Shown here: piece by piece, positions 17,555-25,909 of the stretch | Position numbering within the stretch: the first letter of the stretch is position 1 | Layout: each line of letters starts with the position of its first letter | Source: CAWJFJ01 sp963800065 | Lineage (GTDB): Bacteria > Actinomycetota > Acidimicrobiia > Acidimicrobiales > UBA8190 | NCBI GenBank assembly: GCA_963800065.1 | Contig: CAWCZO010000011.1 | Span: 620,001 to 684,000, forward strand | Direction of reading: 5' to 3' | DNA length: 64,000 bases | The notes under the pieces: generated by a model | The model's input: the letters and a program-made list of their open reading frames with translations, nothing else | Told to the model about the DNA's origin: nothing | Databases searched by the model: none | Position numbers and translations under genes: made by a program

Positions 17555-18448
17555 TCAGCCGGGGGGATCCACCCCGACCACACGGGGGAGCTGCTCGGCC
17601 AATTCGGCGACCGTCCAACGGTCGTGCTTCTCCAGGGTGTCGGTCATCGTCCACGGCTGGAAGACCCGGACCTGCCCACCCTGGACGAAGAGGACCTTGC
17701 CGGTGAGGGGGCATGACTCGGTGGAGAGATAGGCGACCAGCGGCGAGATGTTGGCCGGGTTCCAGACGTCGAAAGCGGCCGGGTCCTGGGGGGCTTTCAC
17801 GATGTCGCCCAGTCCCGGTGTCTGCTCGGTCATCCGGGTGCGGGCGGCCGGTGCGATGGCGTTGACGCGGACGCCGTAGCGGGCGAGCTCCTGGGCGGCG
17901 ATGACGGTGAAGGCGGCGATGCCGGCCTTGGCGGCGCCGTAATTGGTCTGCCCCGGGTTGCCGAGGAGTCCCGAGGTGGACGAGGTGTTGACGATGGCGG
18001 CGCGCACCTCACGACCGTCCTTGACCTTCTCGCGCCAGTAGGCGGCCGCGTGCCGGGTGGGGACGAAGTGACCCTTCAGATGGACGTGGATGACCGAGTC
18101 CCACTCCTCGGTCGACATGTTGACGAGCATCTTGTCCCGGAGGATGCCGGCGTTGTTCACGAGGACGTGGAGATCACCGAACGCCTCGACGGTGGACGCC
18201 ACCAGCCGGCGGCCGCCCTCCCAGTCGGCGACGTCGTCGTCGTTGGCGATGGCCTCGGCCCCCATGGAACGGATCTCGTCCACCACCTGCTGGGCCGGGG
18301 TGCGGTCGTCGCCCGATCCGTCGACGGCCCCGCCCAGGTCGTTGACGACGACCTTGGCCCCTTCGGCGGCGAAGAGAAGGGCATGCTCGCGTCCTATCCC
18401 GCGGCCGGCCCCCGTGATGATCGCCACCCGACCGTCGAGCGCTCCCAT
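17555..18448 (-). CDS. Short-chain dehydrogenase/reductase
   Basis: 297 residues from ATG 18448, preceded by GGGGAGGA. The NAD(P)-binding motif TGAGRGIGREHALLFAAEG, the NNAG motif and the catalytic set Ser (TSSTSG), Tyr-x-x-x-Lys (YGAAKAG) are all present. The sequence resembles the MaoC-linked or FabG-like oxidoreductases that act on acyl-CoA or steroid intermediates. The C-terminal extension (about 40 residues after LFVQGGQVRVF) is typical of this subgroup. No pathway neighbours fix the substrate. Confidence 0.9.
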   Translation of the reverse strand: MGALDGRVAIITGAGRGIGREHALLFAAEGAKVVVNDLGGAVDGSGDDRTPAQQVVDEIRSMGAEAIANDDDVADWEGGRRLVASTVEAFGDLHVLVNNAGILRDKMLVNMSTEEWDSVIHVHLKGHFVPTRHAAAYWREKVKDGREVRAAIVNTSSTSGLLGNPGQTNYGAAKAGIAAFTVIAAQELARYGVRVNAIAPAARTRMTEQTPGLGDIVKAPQDPAAFDVWNPANISPLVAYLSTESCPLTGKVLFVQGGQVRVFQPWTMTDTLEKHDRWTVAELAEQLPRVVGVDPPG

Positions 18449-18533
18449 GTCGCGTCCTCCCCTGCTGGTGGTGCCCGCCCGTGCGGAAACCGCTCCCGGG
18501 CGCCGCCCACGTTGACAGGGCAACCGGGGGTGG

Positions 18534-19604
18534 TCAACTTGCGGCGGCGGCCGATACCGAGAGCTCGCGCCAGGGGGCCACAAGGCGGCGGACCTGCGTC
18601 CGCCCCCCCGCCACCAGGACGTACTCGACGTTGCGCAACCGGCCCACGGTGCCGACCCGCTCCCCGGCCGGGTTGTGGATGCCGATGCGGGCGCCGACGT
18701 AGCGGTTCGAGGGGAAGGCGAGGACCTCCACGTGGCCGCGGGCCCGGCACATCTCGATCAGGGCGGCGAGACCGACCCACGACTCGTCGTTGTAGGAGAG
18801 GACGACGACATCGGCCTGGACGTCGCCGATCACCTGGGCCAGGGAGCCGGCCATCGTCCGGCGCGAATTGAAGGCGCTGCGCGGACCGTCGCGGATCTCG
18901 GTCCGCTTGCAGGCCACTCCGTAGTGCGACGGGTCGTCCCACGCCACCAGTGTCTCCCAGATGTGGTAGTTGGCCTCGTAGCGGTGCTGGTTGTAGGGGG
19001 GGTCGAGGTAGGCGAGGTCGAAGGCACCGAGCCCGGACACCACGGCGCAGGCGTCGCCGCGCACGGCGTGTCCCGGTCCGGGAAGGAGGTCGGGGACCCT
19101 CAGCTCGAGCGGCCGGAACGACCGGGGCGCCCACTGCTTCACATAGGCCATCTGCACCCCGGTGGTGGAGTCGACCCGGTCGGCCGCCTCCATCAGGCTG
19201 GTGAGGAGGACGGGTTCGAGTACGGATCCCCGGTACTCGGCGTCGATGGCCTGGCGGACGGCGTCGATGCGCTGCCCGTTGTGCGGTTGGAAGAAGCGCG
19301 ACCGGACGCAGAAGGTCTCGGTGACGTAACCGGCGCGCCCGGGGAGCCGGTTCATCTCGGCGACGGCCTTCTCGAGGGCCCGGCGGTCGACGGTGTCGGC
19401 ATCGGTGGCCACGTAGCAACCGGCCAGGACCGACGCGCACCGGGTGGTGTCGACGGCGGTGACCTCGGCCCGGGCCGCCTTGAAGGCCTGGGCCACGCGC
19501 GTGGTCCCGGTGAAGAGGTCGAGTGCCGTGCGCGCCCGCGCCCGCTCGAGAATCTCGGCCAGGACGGGGACGAGACGGCGCTTCGACCCGAGGTACTTGA
19601 TCAC
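18534..19604 (-). CDS. Orphan D12-class adenine-N6 DNA methyltransferase
   Basis: 356 residues from a GTG at 19604. It begins IKYLGSKRRLVPVL, the substrate/SAM-contact motif of D12 (Dam-like) enzymes. Motif I follows as LDLFTGTTRVAQAF (about 29-41) and motif IV as DPPY (201-204). Upstream frames extend to 19853, but the SDR-style conserved start is clearly at IKYLGS. No restriction endonuclease or specificity subunit lies nearby, so this is a solitary methyltransferase. It follows the phosphoribosyltransferase by ten bases and probably shares its transcript. Recognition site unknown. Confidence 0.85.
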   Translation of the reverse strand: MIKYLGSKRRLVPVLAEILERARARTALDLFTGTTRVAQAFKAARAEVTAVDTTRCASVLAGCYVATDADTVDRRALEKAVAEMNRLPGRAGYVTETFCVRSRFFQPHNGQRIDAVRQAIDAEYRGSVLEPVLLTSLMEAADRVDSTTGVQMAYVKQWAPRSFRPLELRVPDLLPGPGHAVRGDACAVVSGLGAFDLAYLDPPYNQHRYEANYHIWETLVAWDDPSHYGVACKRTEIRDGPRSAFNSRRTMAGSLAQVIGDVQADVVVLSYNDESWVGLAALIEMCRARGHVEVLAFPSNRYVGARIGIHNPAGERVGTVGRLRNVEYVLVAGGRTQVRRLVAPWRELSVSAAAAS

Positions 19605-19614
19605 GGTATCCCGA

Positions 19615-20310
19615 TCACGGTGTGCCGGTCCCCGTCGTCGGCCCCGGTCGGAGCAGACGGGCCACCTCGTCGTCACCGACCTGGGCGAAGTCCCGGTAGC
19701 ACTGGCTGATGCCGGCGAAGCGCCCGGCCGACTCGACGCAGACGACGTCGTCGGCCACGCCACGCAACGAGGCCACCGCCTCCGGCGACCCGACGGGGAC
19801 GGCCACGATGACACGGTCGGCACCGCGCCGGCGGACGACCTCGACGGCGGCACGGGCGGTGAACCCGGTGGCCAGCCCGTCGTCGACGACGATGACGGGC
19901 CGGCCCGCCACGGGGACCGGCGGACGGCCCCCCTGGTAGGCGCGGACCCGACGGTCGAGCTCCACCGTCTCGCGGCGCGCCACGTCCTCGATGACGTCGT
20001 CGGGAACGCCGAGGCGGGCCACCATGGACCCGTTCACCACGCGGACGGCCTCCTCGCCGAGAGCACCCAGGCCGAGCTCGGGCTGGGAGGGGTGTCCGAG
20101 CTTGCGGACGACGACGACGTCGAGAGGGGCACCGAGGATCCGGGCCACCTCGCCGGCCACCGGGACACCGCCGCGCGCCATCCCCACCACGACGGGGCGC
20201 GACGGTCGGAGGGACTCGAGGAGGACGGCCAGTCGGCGGCCGGCGTCGGCGCGGTCGGCGAACAGGTCTGTGCGCCGTCCCCGGGGACCGGGATCACCGC
20301 GACGCGGCAT
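19615..20310 (-). CDS. Phosphoribosyltransferase-domain protein
   Basis: 231 residues from ATG 20310 (or 248 from ATG 20361, which would overlap the upstream gene by 37 bases). The PRPP-binding motif VIVVDDGLATGFTARAA is clear. The N-terminal half (RPVVVGMARGGVPVAGEVA and LDVVVVRKLGHPSQPELGLGALGE) is that of the ComF-distant, hydrolase-associated PRTases common in Actinobacteria. Their substrate is not known. It lies between a Cys/His-rich small protein and the adenine methyltransferase. Confidence 0.85.
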   Translation of the reverse strand: MPRRGDPGPRGRRTDLFADRADAGRRLAVLLESLRPSRPVVVGMARGGVPVAGEVARILGAPLDVVVVRKLGHPSQPELGLGALGEEAVRVVNGSMVARLGVPDDVIEDVARRETVELDRRVRAYQGGRPPVPVAGRPVIVVDDGLATGFTARAAVEVVRRRGADRVIVAVPVGSPEAVASLRGVADDVVCVESAGRFAGISQCYRDFAQVGDDEVARLLRPGPTTGTGTP

Positions 20311-20324
20311 CACGACGCGCCCGG

Positions 20325-20645
20325 TCAGGGCCGACGGGGCGCGCCGAAGCGTCTCGCCCACCAGTTCGGGTCGCGGGCATGGCAGTGGAAGTGGTCGGGG
20401 ATCTGGCGCATGACGCCGTCGTAGGACCAGACCCCCGCTCCGAGGACCTCGTCGGCCACGCGGCCGAGCTCGGCCCGCATGTGGTCGAGGTCGGCGGCCG
20501 GCGGCTCCGTCCCGTGGTGGCGCCAGACCACCATGGGGACGTTGCAGATCTCGCAGTCGGCGATCCAGCAGACGTCGTCCTCGTGGTACCAGGTGGTGAG
20601 GCGGGCCGCTTGGCAGAGCTCGCAGTCGGACCCGGCGGCGGCCAC
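20325..20645 (-). CDS. Small Cys/His-rich protein, possibly HIT-like
   Basis: 106 residues from GTG 20645, five bases after the PASTA gene stop. It has CxxC near the start (CELC), WYHEDDVCWIADCEIC, VPMVVWRHHG and a C-terminal HFHCHARDPNWW. The DHFHxH pattern resembles the HxHxH of HIT nucleotide hydrolases, and the paired cysteines suggest bound zinc. I do not recognise a characterised homologue. The gene is cotranscribed between the PASTA protein and the phosphoribosyltransferase. A longer frame (to 20801) runs through the PASTA gene in another phase and is not the real start. Confidence 0.6.
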   Translation of the reverse strand: MAAAGSDCELCQAARLTTWYHEDDVCWIADCEICNVPMVVWRHHGTEPPAADLDHMRAELGRVADEVLGAGVWSYDGVMRQIPDHFHCHARDPNWWARRFGAPRRP

Positions 20646-20649
20646 CTCG

Positions 20650-21711
20650 TCACTTGCTGTAGAGGGTGACCGTCGTCCCCGGGAGGACCGACGCTCCCGC
20701 CGAGGGGGAGCTGTCGAAGATGTGTCCCACCAGGGGACCGTCGGCGGCGGGGACGAGGCCGGCCGACTCCAGGGCGGCGATGGCCTGGGCCACGGTGTCA
20801 CCGCCGACGTCGGGGACGATGACGGGCTGGGGGCCCTCGGAGATGCTGATGGCCACGATGGTGCCCTCGGGGGCGGTGCCGGTGGGGGTCCAGGAGATGA
20901 CCTCGCCGTTCGTCACCGTGGGGCTGTAGGCCTCGGTGCACTGGGCGACGAGGCCGACGGCCTGGAGGGCGGTGGTGGCGCCGGCGCAGGTCGACCCGGT
21001 GAGCGACGGGATGGTCTCGGTGGGCGGACCCGACGAGACGGTGACGTCGATGGTGGAGAACTCGGTGGCGTGACCGGTGGGCGTCCAGGAGATGACCGTT
21101 CCCGCCTTCACCGTGGTCGAGTTGGCGTGCGTGCAGGAGGCGGCCAGGTTGGCCGCCTTCAAGGTGGCGACCACCGCCGGGCAGTCGCCGGTGACGGCGG
21201 CCAGCGAGGGGACGGGCACCGGCGGCGGCCCCGAGGAGACCACCACCGAGACCGTGCTGTTCTGCTTCAACGACGTCCCCGCTCCGGGGATCTGGCGCAC
21301 GATCCGCCCGCTCGGGACCGTGGTCGAGAAGCGATGACGGAGGACGCTGAGATGGAAGCGGTCGCCGCCGAGGAGCCGCGACGCCTGGGCCGGGGTCACC
21401 CCCGTGATGGTGGGCAGCGGGTGGCTCGGGACGAAGAGCTTGGTCCGGGCGGCGGCGTAGGCACCGCCGGCGGCGGCCAGGGCGAGGACCAGGACGACGA
21501 TGGTGACGACCCACGGCCAGCGCCTGCGCTGGCCCGGGCCTTGGTCGGTGGTGGGATCGGCGGGGTCGTGGCCGGTGGCCACACCCACCGCCGTGGCCAG
21601 GGCCATGGCGTCGGAATCGGAACGACCGGCGTGGCCGTCGGCGGCGGGGCCGGGGCCGGGACCCATCCCGTGCTCGGTGCGGTCGGAGGCCCGGGCCCCC
21701 GCCTGGGCCAC
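20650..21711 (-). CDS. TM-PASTA half of a Ser/Thr kinase (separated by frameshift)
   Basis: 353 residues from a GTG at 21711. It has a disordered start, a transmembrane helix at about 65-87 (WPWVVTIVVLVLALAAAGGA), and four PASTA-like repeats beginning near 98, 163, 230 and 294, ending in a typical SSPSAGASVLPGTTVTLY. Repeats two and three each have a Cys pair that could form a disulfide. In PknB/StkP-type kinases this segment follows the kinase domain in one chain and binds peptidoglycan fragments or lipid II outside the cell. Here it sits in the -1 frame relative to the upstream kinase, overlapping its out-of-phase tail. It may be a fragment of one protein rather than a separate gene. Confidence 0.8.
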   Translation of the reverse strand: MAQAGARASDRTEHGMGPGPGPAADGHAGRSDSDAMALATAVGVATGHDPADPTTDQGPGQRRRWPWVVTIVVLVLALAAAGGAYAAARTKLFVPSHPLPTITGVTPAQASRLLGGDRFHLSVLRHRFSTTVPSGRIVRQIPGAGTSLKQNSTVSVVVSSGPPPVPVPSLAAVTGDCPAVVATLKAANLAASCTHANSTTVKAGTVISWTPTGHATEFSTIDVTVSSGPPTETIPSLTGSTCAGATTALQAVGLVAQCTEAYSPTVTNGEVISWTPTGTAPEGTIVAISISEGPQPVIVPDVGGDTVAQAIAALESAGLVPAADGPLVGHIFDSSPSAGASVLPGTTVTLYSK

Positions 21712-22577
21712 GCCCCTCCCCCCGGCACCGGCCAGGGGGAGGGGATCGGGGGGACGAGGGTGGCGCCGAGCTCGGTCAGCCGGCGGGCCAGGCCGGAGGC
21801 GTCGAGGCGCTCGTCGGGTTCGGGGGCGGCGGCGGCGTCGAGGACGTCGGCCAGGGGGCCGAGCCCGTCGTGACCGGGGATCCGGGCGCCGACCCGGGCC
21901 ATGAGGGTGGCGGTGGTGGTGTCGGCCGTGAAGGGGACGACCCCGGTCACCGCCTCATAGAGGACGAGGCCGAGTGAGTAGACGTCGGCGCGACCGTCGA
22001 CGGGGCGGCCGAGCGCCTGTTCCGGCGCCGCGTAGCGGGCGGTGCCCACGGTGGCGCCGGCCGGCTCGGTGGCCGACGCCTCGGCCAGGGCCCGGGCCAG
22101 GCCGAAGTCGGCGATCCGCAGACGGCCGTCCTCGTCGAAGACCAGGTTGGCCGGTTTGATGTCGCGGTGGACGAAGCCGCGCCCGTGGGCGTAGGCCAGC
22201 GCTTCGGCGGCCTGGACCCCCAGGGCGGCCGCCTGGGGGACCGAGACGCGTCGGCCGTTGTCGAGAAGGTCCCGCAGCGAGCCACCCCCCAGGTACTCGA
22301 GGACCAGGAACGGTCCCCTGTCGTCCTCGCCCCAGTCGTAGACGGAGAGGACGTGGGGGTGGGTGAGCGCCGCCGCCGACTGGGCCTCGTAGCGGAAGCG
22401 GCGCAGGAAGCTGCCGTCGCCGGCCAGACCGGGGTGCAGCACCTTGATGGCCACCCGGCGTTGGAGGACGACGTCCCAGGCTGCGTACACGGTCGCGGAG
22501 GTCCCGCTGCCGAGGGCGGATTCGATCCGGTAGCGGCGCGCGAGGACCCGCCCGATGGAGGCGGTGGTGGTCGACAT
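21396..22577 (-). CDS. PknB-type Ser/Thr protein kinase (C-terminal part out of frame)
   Basis: Eukaryotic-like protein kinase. The glycine loop GSGTSATVY (23-31), Lys45 (VAIKVL), catalytic loop HRDIKPANL with Asp139, and DFG (157-159) are intact, and the kinase fold ends near residue 275. After about residue 285 the frame becomes Pro/Trp/Ser-rich and unlike protein, while the TM and PASTA repeats continue in the -1 frame. Joining the two at the G-run near 21718-21723 gives a standard kinase-TM-PASTA protein of about 640 residues. Either a base is missing, the gene is split, or the ribosome slips. The role is probably control of cell wall growth or division. Confidence 0.85.
   Translation of the reverse strand: MSTTTASIGRVLARRYRIESALGSGTSATVYAAWDVVLQRRVAIKVLHPGLAGDGSFLRRFRYEAQSAAALTHPHVLSVYDWGEDDRGPFLVLEYLGGGSLRDLLDNGRRVSVPQAAALGVQAAEALAYAHGRGFVHRDIKPANLVFDEDGRLRIADFGLARALAEASATEPAGATVGTARYAAPEQALGRPVDGRADVYSLGLVLYEAVTGVVPFTADTTTATLMARVGARIPGHDGLGPLADVLDAAAAPEPDERLDASGLARRLTELGATLVPPIPSPWPVPGGGAWPRRGPGPPTAPSTGWVPAPAPPPTATPVVPIPTPWPWPRRWVWPPATTPPIPPPTKARASAGAGRGSSPSSSWSSPWPPPAVPTPPPGPSSSSRATRCPPSRG
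21717..21724 (-). other. Frameshift point / slippery heptamer in the PASTA kinase
   Basis: On the minus strand the kinase frame reads CCG GGG GGA GGG. The run G-GGG-GGA fits the X-XXY-YYZ pattern of -1 slippage sites in the correct phase. A -1 step continues AGG GGC GTG GCC CAG, straight into the PASTA frame. A single-base loss in the G run (sequencing, assembly or mutation) would give the same picture. Confidence 0.7.
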
Positions 22578-22697
22578 GGGTCCGGGGTCCAGGCTACAGA
22601 CGGCGGAGGGGCCGTCGGTGGACGGCCACCCATGGTGATGGCAGGGACGCGCTGCGAGGACGCGGGGCAGGTCGGAGCGGCTGTCAGGAGGCCCGGC

Positions 22698-24791
22698 TCA
22701 CGGGGCGGGGATCTCACCGGTGGCCAGGAGCTCGCCGAATCTCGACCCGTCGACGACGGGGATCCCGAGCTCCTCGGCCTTGCGGAGCTTGGCCGCCCCC
22801 GGATCGGTCCCCACCACCACGGCCCAGGTCTTCTTGGAGACGGTGCCCGGCGACTTCCCGCCCCTGCTGACGATGGCCTCCTCGGCCTCCTCGCGGGTGT
22901 GGCTCTCGAGGGTTCCCGTCACCACCACCGACCGCCCGGCCAGGGCCGGCGCGCCGCCCGCCCCGTGGCCGCCGGCGACCGCCCCCGGGCCGGCGCCGGC
23001 GCCGGGCTCGGTGAGCGAGAGGCCGCCGGCGCGGAGCTTGTCGAGAACGGCGCCGTTGGTGGCCGAGGCCAGGAACTCGACGACGCTTTCAGCGATGACG
23101 GTCCCGATCCCCTCCACGGCGGCCAGATCCTCCACCGAGGCGGCCACGATGGCGTCGAGCGAGCCGTAGGCGCGCGACAGCGCCCGGCTCCCGGTGGGCC
23201 CCAGATGGCGGATGCCCAGGCCGACGAGGACGCGGCTCAAGGGTCGCGACCGCGATGAGTCGATGGCCCGCAGGAGGTTCTCCACCGAGAGTGAGCCCAT
23301 CCGCTCCATCTCGACGAGGGCGGGCGCCTGCAGCGCGTAGATGTCCCCGGGGTCGGAGACGAGTCCGGCGTCGACCAGTTGGACCACGCGCTTCTCGCCC
23401 AGTCCCTCGATGTCCATCGCCCCGCGCGAGGCGAAGTGGACGATGCGCTGGACCCGTTGGGCGGGGCACTCGATGTTGGTGCAGAAGGTGTCGCTCTCCC
23501 CCGGCAACCGGACGAGCGGCTCCCCGCAGCTCGGGCACGCCGTGGGGAAGTGCCAGTGACGCGCCCCGCGCCGGCGGGCCGTGAGGACGGGACCGACGAC
23601 CTCGGGGATCACGTCCCCCGCCTTGCGGACGACGACGGTGTCGCCGGGCCGGACGTCTTTGAGGCGGACCTGGTCCTCGTTGTGGAGGGTGGCCAGCCCC
23701 ACCGTCGAACCGCCCACGAACACCGGTTCCAGGACGGCGAACGGCGTGGCCCTCCCGGTGCGGCCTATGGAGACCATGATGCGGAGGAGCGTCGTCGTCC
23801 GCTCCTCGGGCGGGAACTTGAAGGCGACGGCCCACCTCGGCGCGTGGGAGGTGGCGCCCAGCCGTTGCTGCAGACCGAGGTCGTCGACCTTGACGACCAC
23901 ACCGTCGATCTCGTAGTCGAGGTCGTGGCGGTGCTCGCGCCAGTGGGTGCAGAAGGCGAAGACCTCGTCGACGCCGTGGACCACCCTGATCTCGGGGTTC
24001 ACCGGCAACCCGCACTGGCGCAGCAGGGAGAGGGCGTCGCTCTGGCTGTGCAGCTCCGGTCCGCCCTCGAGGGCTCCGACCTGGTACGCCCACATCGAGA
24101 GGTCGCGGGTGGCGGTCACCGAGGCGTCCTTCTGCCGGAGCGACCCGGCCGCCGAGTTGCGGGGGTTGGCGAAAACCTTGAGACCGGCCTCCAGCTGACG
24201 GCGGTTCAACTCCTCGAACGCCGTCACCGGCATGTAGACCTCGCCACGGACCTCGATGATCTTCGGGACCGGACCGCGGCGCGACGGCCAGGCCAGCCGG
24301 TGGGGGACCGACCGGACGGTGGCCACGTTGTGGGTGACGTCCTCACCCGTCGTCCCGTCCCCGCGGGTGGCGGCCCTCACGAAGCGGCCGTCCTCGTAGG
24401 TGATGGACATGGCCAGTCCGTCGATCTTGAGCTCGCACTCGAAGTCGGCGCCGGTGACAGCGGGATCGATACGGGCGATCCTGTCCACCCAGCCCCGGAG
24501 CTCGTCGAGGTCGAAGGCGTTGTCCAGGCTCATCATGGGGACGCGGTGGGCGACGGGGGCGAAGAGGGTCGAGGGGGCCGAGCCCACCCGCTGGGTGGGC
24601 GAGTCGGCGGTGGCGAGGTCCGGGTGCTGTTCCTCGATGGCCCGGAGCTCGCGGATGAGGGCGTCGAACTCGGCATCCGAGATCTCGGGGGCGTCCTGTT
24701 GGTGGTACTTCTCGTTGTGATAGGCGATCTGGGCCCGCAACGCCTCCACGCGCTCGGCGGGGTCCTTCGACGGGTGGTCCTCGGTGCTCAC
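22698..24791 (-). CDS. ligA: NAD-dependent DNA ligase
   Basis: Essential replicative ligase, 697 residues from GTG 24791. Domain order is usual: NAD-binding Ia domain (YHNEKYHQQDAPEISD), adenylation domain with the nucleophile Lys in ELKIDGLA, OB fold, four-Cys zinc finger (CPSCGEPLV and CTNIECPAQ), helix-hairpin-helix region (GLGIRHLG, VEGIGTVIAESV) and C-terminal BRCT domain (LAGRSVVVTGTLESH). A Gly/Ala/Pro-rich linker of about 20 residues precedes the BRCT. It follows mnmA by 22 bases. The longer frame to 25028 lies inside mnmA and is not coding. Confidence 0.98.
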   Translation of the reverse strand: MSTEDHPSKDPAERVEALRAQIAYHNEKYHQQDAPEISDAEFDALIRELRAIEEQHPDLATADSPTQRVGSAPSTLFAPVAHRVPMMSLDNAFDLDELRGWVDRIARIDPAVTGADFECELKIDGLAMSITYEDGRFVRAATRGDGTTGEDVTHNVATVRSVPHRLAWPSRRGPVPKIIEVRGEVYMPVTAFEELNRRQLEAGLKVFANPRNSAAGSLRQKDASVTATRDLSMWAYQVGALEGGPELHSQSDALSLLRQCGLPVNPEIRVVHGVDEVFAFCTHWREHRHDLDYEIDGVVVKVDDLGLQQRLGATSHAPRWAVAFKFPPEERTTTLLRIMVSIGRTGRATPFAVLEPVFVGGSTVGLATLHNEDQVRLKDVRPGDTVVVRKAGDVIPEVVGPVLTARRRGARHWHFPTACPSCGEPLVRLPGESDTFCTNIECPAQRVQRIVHFASRGAMDIEGLGEKRVVQLVDAGLVSDPGDIYALQAPALVEMERMGSLSVENLLRAIDSSRSRPLSRVLVGLGIRHLGPTGSRALSRAYGSLDAIVAASVEDLAAVEGIGTVIAESVVEFLASATNGAVLDKLRAGGLSLTEPGAGAGPGAVAGGHGAGGAPALAGRSVVVTGTLESHTREEAEEAIVSRGGKSPGTVSKKTWAVVVGTDPGAAKLRKAEELGIPVVDGSRFGELLATGEIPAP

Positions 24792-24813
24792 TGACGCCGG
24801 AGCGTACCGGCCC

Positions 24814-25854
24814 CTACGCCGCCAGGGCGGAGCCCGTGACGGTGTCGGGGTCGTCTTCGTCGTAGAGGGCGATCGTCTGTCCGGGCGCCACCAGTGGGTG
24901 CGGTTCGTCGAAGACCAGGGCGTCACCGAGCCAGGTGCAGGACGCCGCCGGGCCATGGGCGCTCGTCTGGGCCAGGGCCCGGGCCCCCGTCTCCAGAGGG
25001 GCGTCGACCCACGTCGGGCGGCGGACACCGAGGCGGTCGGACACCGCGGCGGCGGCCCCCCCGACGACGACGCGCCGGGCGTCGACGTCGACGGCCAGCG
25101 CGTAGAGGCGACGGCCGTCGACGGTCACACCGAGACCCCGGCGTTGACCCACGGTGACCAGCTCCACCGCCGGGACCGTACCCACGACGGCGCCGGTGCC
25201 GGCGTCGACTATCTCCCCGGCGTGCAGCGGCAACCGGTCGCCCAGGAATCGGCGCCGGCCCTCGGTCGAGCGGATGAAGCAGACGTCCTGGCTGTCGGGC
25301 TTGAGAGCCGTCCGCAGTCCCCGCGCCACCGCATGGGCGCGAACCTCGGCCTTGGTCAACGCGCCGACGGGCAGGACGATGCGGGTCAGCTCGGCCTGGG
25401 TCAGCATCGAGAGGACGTAGGACTGGTCCTTGGCCCGGTCGGTACCGCGTCGGAGGCGCCGTCGGCCGGCGACGGCGTCGACGGTGGCGTGGTGGCCCGT
25501 GGCCAGGGCGTCGAACCCGAGGCGACGGGTCCGTTCGAGGAGGGTGCCGAACTTGATGTGGCGGTTGCACTCGATGCAGGGGTTGGGAGTCCGGCCGGCG
25601 GAGTGGTCGGCGACGTAGGGGGCGATCACGGTGGCGTCGAAGTCGTCGGTGAAGTTGAAGACGTGGTGGGCGACCCCGATCTCGTCGGCCACCCGCCGGG
25701 CGTCGTCGACGTCGGAGACCGAGCAACAGCCGGAGTCCGACTCGCCACCCCAGAGCTTCAAGGTGGCGCCCACGACGTCGTGGCCGGCGTCGACCAGGAG
25801 CGAAGCGGCCACCGAAGAGTCGACACCACCGGACATGGCCACCAGGACGCGCAC
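24814..25854 (-). CDS. mnmA: tRNA-specific 2-thiouridylase
   Basis: Adds sulfur at the wobble U34 of Glu, Gln and Lys tRNAs. 346 residues with the ATP-PPi loop MSGGVDSSVAA at the N-terminus, the catalytic cysteine pair (NPCIECNRHIKF and DVCFI), and the signature KDQSYVLSML. GTG start at 25854; a TACGCT box ends eight bases upstream. Sulfur is supplied by a cysteine desulfurase, and one is encoded directly upstream (25910-27040), an arrangement seen in many bacteria. Confidence 0.97.
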   Translation of the reverse strand: MRVLVAMSGGVDSSVAASLLVDAGHDVVGATLKLWGGESDSGCCSVSDVDDARRVADEIGVAHHVFNFTDDFDATVIAPYVADHSAGRTPNPCIECNRHIKFGTLLERTRRLGFDALATGHHATVDAVAGRRRLRRGTDRAKDQSYVLSMLTQAELTRIVLPVGALTKAEVRAHAVARGLRTALKPDSQDVCFIRSTEGRRRFLGDRLPLHAGEIVDAGTGAVVGTVPAVELVTVGQRRGLGVTVDGRRLYALAVDVDARRVVVGGAAAAVSDRLGVRRPTWVDAPLETGARALAQTSAHGPAASCTWLGDALVFDEPHPLVAPGQTIALYDEDDPDTVTGSALAA

Positions 25855-25909
25855 GGCCCACCAGCGTAGGGGGCGCCCGCTCCCGCCCCGGCGGCAGCTC
25901 TGTGCCGGC

